A stretch of DNA of 6,142 nt. Origin: Armatimonadota bacterium (GTDB lineage Bacteria > Armatimonadota > Zipacnadia > Zipacnadales > UBA11051). The notes under the pieces were generated by a model. It saw nothing but the letters and a program-made list of their open reading frames with translations. It searched no databases and was not told the origin of the DNA. The DNA lies in contig JAUWOG010000156.1 of assembly GCA_030612305.1 (NCBI GenBank), positions 1 to 6,142 on the forward strand. Reading direction: 5' to 3'. A program made the translations under genes and the position numbers. Every line of letters starts with the position of its first letter. The stretch's first letter is position 1. Shown here piece by piece: positions 1 through 5,669 of this stretch.

Positions 1-252
1 GCGGGGCGCGTCGAGGACCTCGTCGCCCACGTCCGGCAGGTGCACCTCTACGGCATGACCGACCCTCTGCCGGCGATGCTCGAGGACTTCTGGTACGAGC
101 GGGTGAGCGAAGACGAGGTCCGGCTCCTGATGCCTGATTTCTCGGAGGCCGCCGCCGGGCAACTGGCCCGCGACCTCGGGGCCAGGAGCCACGACATCGA
201 ACCGGTAGGCTTGCAGGATCTCTTCATCGCCCTCACCGCTGACAGGGACTGA
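1..252 (+). CDS. ABC transporter ATP-binding protein, C-terminal fragment
   Basis: The reading frame is open from the first base and ends in TGA at 250-252, giving the last 83 residues of a longer protein. Walker A, the signature motif and Walker B lie outside the window. The assignment rests on two things. The closing segment GLQDLFIALT matches the 'sLEDvFl.lT' ending common in ATPases of ABC-2-type exporters, and the next gene is a permease-like membrane protein. The visible part fits the usual post-nucleotide-binding tail: a short helix (VEDLVAHVRQ), an alternating beta/alpha stretch, then the final helix. The protein would hydrolyse ATP at the cytoplasmic face to drive the neighbouring permease. 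A GTG at 40 is only an internal codon. The stop lies 6 bases before the permease GTG, so the two are almost certainly co-transcribed. Family identity is inferred from the tail and context, not from catalytic motifs. Confidence 0.75.
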   Translation, partial: AGRVEDLVAHVRQVHLYGMTDPLPAMLEDFWYERVSEDEVRLLMPDFSEAAAGQLARDLGARSHDIEPVGLQDLFIALTADRD

Positions 253-258
253 TGCGCT

Positions 259-2130
259 GTGGCCGACTCCACCAACAGACCCATCCTGAGGGCCGCGGCG
301 GAGGAATTCCGCTACGTCTTCACGGTGCGGCCGAGCGACCTGGTGCCTCAGTTGGCGACTCACACTCTTCCCTGGCGCATCGCCACGCTCGCAGGCACCT
401 TATTGTGGGTGCTCTGGCTCTGGTTCACGGTCGCCATCTTCCGTGGCATGATGATAGACGGGCTGGCCGTTGGCGACCTCGTCGTTGGCCCCTACCAAGC
501 AAGTTCCACGGCGGGGACTGTAGCGTACGCTTACATGAGCGCCCGCGTGGTGGGGCTCGTACTGCTCTGGGCACTTTGGGCTTTGGGCGGGCTGCTACCG
601 GTCGCACTCGCCTTGGCCGCTGGATGGGCATGGCCGAGTCGTCGCAGTGGCGCCCAAGTCCTGCACACACGCCGATTTGCCTATCTGCTGCCACTCAGCT
701 ACCGGCAACTGCTGCTGGCCAAGATGCTCGGCAGAACTGCGGCGATGCTGACTGCTATGGCCTGCGGCTTCACCATTCTGGCTCTGACCGCCCCGTTGCT
801 TGTGGCCTTCAAGTTCGCACACTCGCCGCCCTCGCCGTTCGACCCCTGGCTGCTTGCCTGCCCCTTCATCTTCCTCGCCGTGTTCATCGCCACCACTCGC
901 AACGCCGCTGACGCCCGCCGCCGGCACGCCACCGTGGCAGCATCACGCTCGGCCCGGAACGTGATCTACGTCGTCATCCTCCTCTTCACCGTCGCCTACA
1001 CCAGCGGCCTGCATCTGCGCGGCCACTGGAACTTCCCTGGATACAGCGCGCTTGTTGCCGCTGCTGTGGCCGTCATCGCGCTCCTGCAACTGGCACGACC
1101 CCCGAAGACACCCGCCGCATTAGCGCTCGACCAGCCACCCTCGCGGCTCCGTGAACTCCTGAGGCGGTGGAACGAGACAAGTGGCCGTCGCGGGATAATG
1201 GCCACGCTACCACCCGCGACTGGCCCCATCCTCACTCGCCGCTGGCTCGGTCGCAGCCTGCATCTTGCTGCTAGCTGCTGCGTCATCGTCACCGTGCTGA
1301 GTGCCGTGGTGCAGCTTGCTCCGGTGGCCTGGTCCGGCCTCTCACATGTATTCGCTACCGGACGCCTGCCCGCCGCTCCGCTTCAGTCCACTGAGGATGC
1401 GTTGGCATTGGGGCTGGGATTGGTCCCGTTCATATTCGCGGTTGTCATCGCAGCCCAGGGCGCATTTGCCTGGCCGGAGCTCTTCCTGCCGACTACCAAA
1501 TCCGGCTCGCAACTCCCGCGCAGTCCCACTCTCGCTGTGCTTCCACATCTCGGCCTCTGCTTGCCGATTCCGGCACGCAGGCAATGGTCGCGGCGTCTCG
1601 TCGCGCTTCTGGCCATCTGCACCCTGATGACAGCCGCCGGCACCATCAGCTACTGGCTGGCAAGCTCGCTTACCGCCTCACTGCTACCACTTGGCTTTAC
1701 CGACGTCAGCTATGCGATATTTGGTGTGCTTTTCTGTCTGATTCTCGCCGCCCTGTCCCTCTTCGCCCTGGTGCCTCTGATGGGCCTCGCGGCCAGGGCC
1801 GTGACCGTATCGAGCTGTCTGATGGGGGCCGTGTCCCTCCCATTCGTATTCGCCGGCATCTTCCTGACGGCAGCCCTCCACATCCCCCCCGCTGGGGCGC
1901 GGCTCCATGCTCTTCCCGGACTACTGCTGCCGGCGACCGCGGCATTGGCGGCTCTCCTGCTTCTCGTCTCGTGGGTTTTCTGCGAGCCGTCTCTCTGGCG
2001 GCGGACCGCGGACGGCTCACCGACCATCCGGACCAGATTGCTGGCGGCAGGCACCCAACTGCTCGCCGCATTCACCCTTCCCTATGTCCTCGTCACCATT
2101 TTCTTCCTGCTGGGTGCCCATTTCCATTGA
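259..2130 (+). CDS. ABC-2-type exporter permease-like protein, two-half membrane protein
   Basis: This is a 623-residue, strongly hydrophobic protein with about 12-13 likely membrane spans, near residues 41-61, 96-124, 160-184, 196-212, 234-251, 262-279, 335-356, 382-402, 447-468, 484-508, 517-540, 552-573 and 599-619. There is no cleavable signal peptide. A cytoplasmic motif typical of ABC-2 permeases, LLPLSYRQLLLAKMLGR (143-159), precedes span 3. A weaker second copy, LCLPIPARRQWSRRL (433-447), precedes span 9. This suggests two fused permease halves joined by a basic linker at about 280-333. Single-unit ABC-2 permeases usually have six spans, so this chain may form the whole channel alone. 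The GTG start at 259 is chosen because it keeps the 6-base gap to the ATPase gene and has AGGGA 10 bases upstream. An ATG at 252 opens a different frame and is not a start for this protein. The substrate is unknown. Membrane topology is clear; membership of the ABC-2 family is inferred. Confidence 0.75.
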   Translation: MADSTNRPILRAAAEEFRYVFTVRPSDLVPQLATHTLPWRIATLAGTLLWVLWLWFTVAIFRGMMIDGLAVGDLVVGPYQASSTAGTVAYAYMSARVVGLVLLWALWALGGLLPVALALAAGWAWPSRRSGAQVLHTRRFAYLLPLSYRQLLLAKMLGRTAAMLTAMACGFTILALTAPLLVAFKFAHSPPSPFDPWLLACPFIFLAVFIATTRNAADARRRHATVAASRSARNVIYVVILLFTVAYTSGLHLRGHWNFPGYSALVAAAVAVIALLQLARPPKTPAALALDQPPSRLRELLRRWNETSGRRGIMATLPPATGPILTRRWLGRSLHLAASCCVIVTVLSAVVQLAPVAWSGLSHVFATGRLPAAPLQSTEDALALGLGLVPFIFAVVIAAQGAFAWPELFLPTTKSGSQLPRSPTLAVLPHLGLCLPIPARRQWSRRLVALLAICTLMTAAGTISYWLASSLTASLLPLGFTDVSYAIFGVLFCLILAALSLFALVPLMGLAARAVTVSSCLMGAVSLPFVFAGIFLTAALHIPPAGARLHALPGLLLPATAALAALLLLVSWVFCEPSLWRRTADGSPTIRTRLLAAGTQLLAAFTLPYVLVTIFFLLGAHFH

Positions 2131-2254
2131 CGCGATCCGCCCTCCCTCGCCTGTCCTCCATCGTCCGCAGCAGATTGCAGGAGGGGGGCTGGGATTCCCC
2201 GGGCCGCTTCCGAGGGACAGCCACCGAACCGAACCGCCGAGCGAGCTACCCGAG

Positions 2255-2525
2255 CGACCGGAAAGGTATCACCTGGCGAGTGAGAAAGCGTCAGCCACCA
2301 CGCCGACAAGAGAGTCGATCCGCGACGGAAGGAATACCCCTTACCCCTCGACAAGGTATCAGTCAGTCGCGCAATAGGAAGCGTCACTGAAGTGGCCGGT
2401 GCCTACCGCGCATCGCTCGACGAGGTATTACTTAGTGGGGGAAAACGTGGCGATCGGCGGCTCACGAATCGTCGGTCGGCGATCGGAAAAAGGGTGGCAC
2501 AGGTATCTTCGACAGGGTAGGTATC
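2255..2525 (+). repeat. Degenerate direct-repeat series built on AGGTAT(C/T)
   Basis: AGGTATC or AGGTATT occurs five times on the + strand in about 260 bases: 2264-2270, 2354-2360, 2423-2429, 2501-2507 and 2519-2525. Chance expectation for the hexamer over this length is well below one. The first three copies share a longer pattern. Each has CGAC just upstream (2255, 2349 and 2418), then AGGTAT, and 20-25 bases later a GAAAGCGT-like block (GAAAGCGTCA at 2284, GGAAGCGTCA at 2377, GAAAACGTGG at 2441). The last two copies flank TTCGACAGGG. Spacing is irregular (about 90, 69, 78 and 18 bases), which argues against CRISPR. The role is unknown. It could be a diverged repeat family or an array of protein-binding sites. 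Confidence 0.5.
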
Positions 2526-2587
2526 GGCCGCCTGGGACTCCAAAACAGCATCGGATGAACATTACCAACAGGATAGGGATGTGCCAT

Positions 2588-2710
2588 TTGACCCCTGCAC
2601 TACCCCTCTTTTAGAATAGGGGTCACCCTCTTTGACCCCTACAGTCAGCCTCAAAATCGGTATAATGAATTGCTGCAAACTTATACGAAATCGAGCTTGA
2701 CCCCTGCACT
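2588..2710. repeat. TTGACCCCT repeat cluster, REP/BIME-like
   Basis: TTGACCCCT occurs three times on the + strand, at 2588, 2632 and 2697. The first and third copies are identical over 14 bases (TTGACCCCTGCACT, 2588-2601 and 2697-2710), and both then run into an ACCCC stretch. One inverted arm, AGGGGTCA at 2618-2625, lies between the first two copies. It can pair with either neighbour, so two hairpins are mutually exclusive. Clusters of short palindromes of this type in intergenic DNA are known as REP or BIME elements, often mobilised by IS200-like (RAYT) transposases encoded elsewhere. No such transposase is in this window. The repeats are seen directly; the REP assignment is inference. Confidence 0.6.
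2617..2641. repeat. 9-bp inverted repeat with 7-base loop
   Basis: TAGGGGTCA (2617-2625) is the exact reverse complement of TGACCCCTA (2633-2641), with CCCTCTT between. Read on the - strand, the hairpin begins GTAGGGGTC. A GTAG tetramer at the 5' base of the palindrome is a known mark of many REP elements. The structure is G+C-rich but has no T-run on either side, and it lies far from both flanking stops, so it is unlikely to be an intrinsic terminator. Confidence 0.6.
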
Positions 2711-2715
2711 CACCC

Positions 2716-2735
2716 CCCGGATTCGCCCGGATTCG
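2716..2735 (+). repeat. Perfect tandem duplication of a 10-mer
   Basis: CCCGGATTCG occurs twice head to tail, at 2716-2725 and 2726-2735, with no mismatch and no spacer. It begins just 5 bases after the third TTGACCCCTGCACT block. It is a short local duplication with no evident function. Confidence 0.6.
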
Positions 2736-3004
2736 GCCTACACCCCTCTAGTCAACGCGGAACTTTCCGTCAGGAATCTGTGTAAGCGAGTGAACATTAT
2801 ACGGCTAATTCTACACGTCACCCCGAATCGAGCCGAAAGCCCACCTGCCCCCTATACTCCAGATGAACTTGCCGTGTCCATCCCGAGCAGGGCGGTCAAT
2901 AATATGCGGGTCTGTCCTACTCAGCCACTATTTGGCCGCAAACAGGCGTTCACAGTTCTGACAAGGCGCTCCGGCAAGAGGAAATCCGATGGGGAAAGTG
3001 GCGA

Positions 3005-4204
3005 TCAATCGCAGGCGGCGTCCATCATGGCGATGAAATCGTCGAAGAGGTAGTTCGAGTCATGAGGTCCGGGTCCGGCTTCCGGATGGTACTGGACGGA
3101 GAACATCGGGTGGTGCTTGTGGCGGATTCCCTCGCACGTATCGTCGTTGAGATTGATGTGCGTAACCTCGACATCGTCCTGCGGCAGGGAGTCAATGTCG
3201 AGGCAGAAGCCGTGGTTCTGAGTGGTGATTTCGACGCGGTCGGTGCTGAGGTTCTTGACGGGATGGTTGCAGCCTCGGTGGCCGAACTTGAGTTTGTAGG
3301 TTTTCCCGCCGAGCGCCCAGCCGAGTATCTGCTGGCCGAGGCAGATGCCGAAGACCGGGACCTGCCCGATGACGTCGCGCGCGCACTCGATGACATAGCC
3401 CAGCGCCTCCGGATCGCCCGGGCCATTGGAGAAGACAACGCCGTCGGGATGCCAGCTCAGGACCTGCGCGGCAGTGGAATCGGCGGGGACGGTAATGACC
3501 TCACAGCCGCGAGCGTGCAGGTGGCGGAGGATATTCTGCTTGATGCCGCAATCCACGCAGACGACGCGGTAGTGGCGGTGGGGCTCGTACGGCCGCCCAT
3601 TGAAGGATACGGCCTGAGAGCGCTCCTGCAACTCCGCCGCGACATCGAACTGCAACTGGCGGTCAGGAATCGGTGTGGCCTCGTCGTAGCCGTCCCCGAT
3701 CCAACGGCGGGGAGCCTGGCAGGTGACGTCCATGACATAGTCGGCGCCGACCATGCGGGGCGCGTCTTTGGCCGTCTGCACGGCCTCTTGCGGGTCGGAT
3801 ACGCCGGTGGTGATGACGCCGATCTGCGCGCCATGGGTGCGGATATGCCTCGTCAACATGCGGGTGTCAATGCCCTCGATGCCGGCGATGTTGTTGTCCT
3901 TGAGGTACTCATCGAGGGTGGTGGAGGCGCGCCAGTTGCTGGCAACCGGGGAGTTCTCGCGGACGACGAAGCCCTCGACCCACGGCCGCTGAGATTCCAT
4001 GTCCTCGGGGTTGATGCCGTAGTTGCCCATCTGCGTGTAGGTCATAGTGACGATCTGGCCGCGGTAGGAAGGGTCGGTGAGCACTTCCTGGTAGCCGGTC
4101 ATGCCGGTGTTGAAGACGACCTCACCGGCAGTCGTGCCCTCAGCGCCGAATGAGTAGCCCTCAAAGAGGGTTCCATCTTCTAGAGCGAGTAGCGCTTTCT
4201 TCAT
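3005..4204 (-). CDS. carA: Carbamoyl-phosphate synthase small (glutaminase) subunit
   Basis: CarA hydrolyses glutamine and passes ammonia to CarB, which makes carbamoyl phosphate for pyrimidines and arginine in the cytoplasm. The 399-residue protein begins with the family N-terminal domain: MKKALLALEDGTLFEG, then GEVVFNTGMTGYQEVLTDPSY, GNYGIN, GFVVRE and GIDTRMLTRHIR. After a linker at about 164-210 comes the class I glutamine amidotransferase domain (about 212-395): CVDCGIKQNIL, SNGPGDP (259-265), FGICLGQQ with nucleophile Cys288, and QYHPEA with His373 and Glu375. All triad residues are present, so it should be active. The length is slightly above the usual 360-385, mostly from the linker. 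The ATG at 4204 matches the family start, with a weak AAGG about 10 bases upstream. It lies 87 bases after pyrC on the same strand, so the two are probably one transcript. carB does not follow; convergent non-coding DNA does. An open frame on the opposite strand is a high-G+C shadow. Confidence 0.97.
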   Translation of the reverse strand: MKKALLALEDGTLFEGYSFGAEGTTAGEVVFNTGMTGYQEVLTDPSYRGQIVTMTYTQMGNYGINPEDMESQRPWVEGFVVRENSPVASNWRASTTLDEYLKDNNIAGIEGIDTRMLTRHIRTHGAQIGVITTGVSDPQEAVQTAKDAPRMVGADYVMDVTCQAPRRWIGDGYDEATPIPDRQLQFDVAAELQERSQAVSFNGRPYEPHRHYRVVCVDCGIKQNILRHLHARGCEVITVPADSTAAQVLSWHPDGVVFSNGPGDPEALGYVIECARDVIGQVPVFGICLGQQILGWALGGKTYKLKFGHRGCNHPVKNLSTDRVEITTQNHGFCLDIDSLPQDDVEVTHINLNDDTCEGIRHKHHPMFSVQYHPEAGPGPHDSNYLFDDFIAMMDAACD

Positions 4205-4291
4205 GGATGGTTCGCCTTCGTCGAGACATCAGTCAGTGCAGTTGCGAGGGGTCTTCGCCGTGGGCGGGAGGGAATCCTTTGTGCGGGACCG

Positions 4292-5593
4292 CTAGGCGAG
4301 GAGGTGGGCGTCGCGGAAGACGAATTTGCCGGCGACGATCGTGTCGGTGACGCTGGTGTGGAGGATGCAGCCGGCGAAAGGCGTCGAGCGGCCCATCGTG
4401 TGAAAGCGATCAGGTTCGACGGTCCATGCGGCAGCCGGGTTGATGATGGTGATGTCCGCAGGGCCGCCGACAGTGAGCTTGCCGGCAGGGAGGCCGAGCA
4501 AGGCGGCTGGCGCAGCCGTGAATTTCCCCAAGAGCCACATCCAGTCCTCAGGCGTCTGCGGGGCGAGCACCTCGGCCATCACAGCAAGCGATGTCTCGAG
4601 GCCGACAAGGCCGAAGGGGGCCTCGGTCAGGGCGGCGGATTTCTCTGCGGGCGAGTGTGGAGCGTGGTCGGTGGCGATGATGTTAATGGTGTCGCTGCGG
4701 ACGGCAGCGGTGATAGCAGCAGTGTCATCGGCAGTGCGCAAGGGTGGGTTGACTTTGGCATCGGCCCCGAATTTCAGGACGGCGTCTTGGGTGACGCAGA
4801 GGTAATGGGGGGCGGTTTCCATGGTCAGGCGGCCCTGCCATTGGGGAATGGCGGCGGCGATGAGTTCGGCTTCCTGGCGGGTGGAGATGTGGGCGAGATG
4901 AAGCCGAGCGCCGCAGTCGCGGAGCTTCAGCCAGTCGGCGACGGCGCGGGTAGTTGCTGCGCGGCTGAGGCCGGGGAGTCGAAGTTTGGCGCTGACCGGG
5001 CCTTCGTTGATGATCCCGTCGGCGCTGATTGACTTGTCTTCCGGGTGGGCGATGAAGACACAGCCGGCGTCTGCCGCCTGCAGGAGCGCCTGGCGCTTGA
5101 GGTCTGTTGACTGGAGCGGGAAGGCGTCATCAGTGATGGCGACACAGCCGGCGGCGAGCAGTCCGGAGAAGTCAGTGAGTTGCTCCTGACCGTGGCCGAC
5201 GGTGGCCGCTCCGAGGGGATATACGGCGCAGACAGCGGGCTGTCTGATTCTGCCGATGAGCTGTGCGACGCGGTCGGGCGAGTCTATCGGCGGCGTGGTG
5301 TTGGACATGCAGCAGACGGATGTGAAGCCTCCGGCGACGGCGGCGCGAGTTCCGGAGGCGATGGTCTCTTTGTGGGTCTGTCCCGGCTCGCGGAGATGTA
5401 CATGGATGTCCACGAGGCCAGGTGCGATGAGCCTGTCAGTCGCGTCAATGGTCTCGCCGATCAGGCGGCACTCTGCGGCGGGCGCGCGCTGTTGGATGAT
5501 GCCGTCGCTTACGGTGAGGTCGGCCCGGCCGGCGAGGCCGGAAGCCGGATCAATGACGGTGCCGCCAGTGAGTGTGAAGCTCTGAGTTGCCAT
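4292..5593 (-). CDS. pyrC: Dihydroorotase, class I
   Basis: PyrC is a cytoplasmic zinc amidohydrolase that cyclises carbamoyl-aspartate to dihydroorotate, the third pyrimidine step. From the ATG at 5593 it has 433 residues, normal for class I. Metal and substrate residues are visible: DIHVHLREPG (His64, His66, Arg68), MSNTTP (Asn98), ITDDAF (Asp155/156), AHPED (His183), HLAHIST (His235), NPPLRT, and ATDHAPH with catalytic Asp309 and His313. It is therefore a true enzyme and not the inactive PyrC-like partner of some aspartate transcarbamoylases. The usual TDDG reads TDDA here. The C-terminal amidohydrolase strand segment (LTVGGPADITIINP) is intact. The frame runs on upstream to a TTG at 5632, but that codon sits in the loop of a strong hairpin and adds unrelated residues. 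The ATG gives the family-like beginning FTLTGGTVIDP. No Shine-Dalgarno sequence is visible; a 15-bp palindrome fills that position. carA follows in the same direction. Confidence 0.96.
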   Translation of the reverse strand: MATQSFTLTGGTVIDPASGLAGRADLTVSDGIIQQRAPAAECRLIGETIDATDRLIAPGLVDIHVHLREPGQTHKETIASGTRAAVAGGFTSVCCMSNTTPPIDSPDRVAQLIGRIRQPAVCAVYPLGAATVGHGQEQLTDFSGLLAAGCVAITDDAFPLQSTDLKRQALLQAADAGCVFIAHPEDKSISADGIINEGPVSAKLRLPGLSRAATTRAVADWLKLRDCGARLHLAHISTRQEAELIAAAIPQWQGRLTMETAPHYLCVTQDAVLKFGADAKVNPPLRTADDTAAITAAVRSDTINIIATDHAPHSPAEKSAALTEAPFGLVGLETSLAVMAEVLAPQTPEDWMWLLGKFTAAPAALLGLPAGKLTVGGPADITIINPAAAWTVEPDRFHTMGRSTPFAGCILHTSVTDTIVAGKFVFRDAHLLA

Positions 5594-5598
5594 AGGCT

Positions 5599-5613
5599 TT
5601 GCTGTCACAGCAA
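5599..5613 (-). promoter_or_regulatory. 15-bp palindrome covering the pyrC ribosome-binding position
   Basis: On the - strand the sequence TTGCTGTGACAGCAA is a perfect dyad of 7 + 1 + 7. It ends 5 bases before the pyrC ATG, exactly where a ribosome-binding site would lie, yet it has no Shine-Dalgarno sequence. As DNA it could be an operator for a dimeric regulator. As RNA it could fold as a 6-bp stem with a TGA triloop near the start codon. It shares base 5613 with the larger hairpin next to it. No match to the PyrR-binding consensus was recognised. The palindrome is certain; its function is inference. Confidence 0.4.
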
Positions 5614-5646
5614 CAGGACCCTCCAAGGGCAAGTGGAGGGTCCTGT
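5613..5646 (-). terminator. 13-bp-stem hairpin between the PKD gene and pyrC
   Basis: Bases 5613-5625 (ACAGGACCCTCCA on the + strand) pair perfectly with 5634-5646, leaving an 8-base loop. On the - strand the hairpin begins 23 bases after the stop of the PKD-domain gene and ends about 20 bases before the pyrC ATG. Position and stability suit a transcript end or 3'-end stabiliser for the upstream gene. No T-tract follows on either strand, so it is not a classical intrinsic terminator. It could also be a leader structure controlling pyrC. The structure is certain; the role is open. Confidence 0.5.
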
Positions 5647-5669
5647 CAGATTTCGATCACATGGAGGGC

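Larger units (their letters stand above)
2131..3004. other. Long non-coding gap between convergent genes
   Basis: Both flanking genes end here, so the stretch needs no promoter for either. It has no reading frame with family-like content, a good ribosome site and a plausible start together. Base composition shifts along it. The left third is G+C-rich like the genes. From about 2540 to 2980 it is more A+T-rich, with many short C-runs on the + strand (ACCCC, CACCCC). It contains the repeats listed separately. I looked for terminators after 2130 and after carA (minus direction from 3004). I saw only weak pairing, such as TCCTCC near 2155 with GGAGG near 2180, and no T-tract. No tRNA-like T-loop or rRNA segment was recognised. 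It may be a repeat-accumulating site or the remains of decayed sequence. Confidence 0.7.

Noticed and set aside
252..911. 219-codon frame starting at an ATG overlapping the ATPase stop
   Set aside because: The TGATG overlap looks attractive, but the product is Arg/His/Pro-rich shadow sequence. The GTG frame at 259 gives a clean polytopic membrane protein.
2155..2185. Intrinsic terminator after the permease
   Set aside because: Only a 5-6-bp pairing with a long loop is possible, and no T-tract follows.
2255..2525. CRISPR array
   Set aside because: The repeats are short, degenerate and unevenly spaced (18 to 90 bases), and no cas gene is present.
2399..2614. 71-codon open frame across the AGGTAT series
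   Set aside because: It has no good start context, its translation is rich in Arg/Gly/Tyr without any motif, and it ends inside the palindrome cluster.
2670..3053. 127-codon open frame in the central gap
   Set aside because: It starts with TTG without a ribosome site, runs through the TTGACCCCT and tandem 10-mer repeats, overlaps the 3' end of carA antisense, and has no domain-like pattern.
3062..4153. 363-codon open frame on the + strand opposite carA
   Set aside because: It lies wholly antisense to a textbook carA. Its Val/Ala/Asp/Gly-rich content is what the complement of a G+C-rich coding frame gives, and it shows no family motif.
4304..5032. 242-codon open frame on the + strand opposite pyrC
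   Set aside because: It is antisense to a complete, motif-rich dihydroorotase and is Gly/Ala/Asp-rich shadow sequence with no recognisable domain.
5594..5632. N-terminal extension of pyrC to a TTG at 5632
   Set aside because: The added 13 residues are unlike the family, and the TTG lies in the loop of a strong hairpin. The ATG at 5593 gives a normal class I start.
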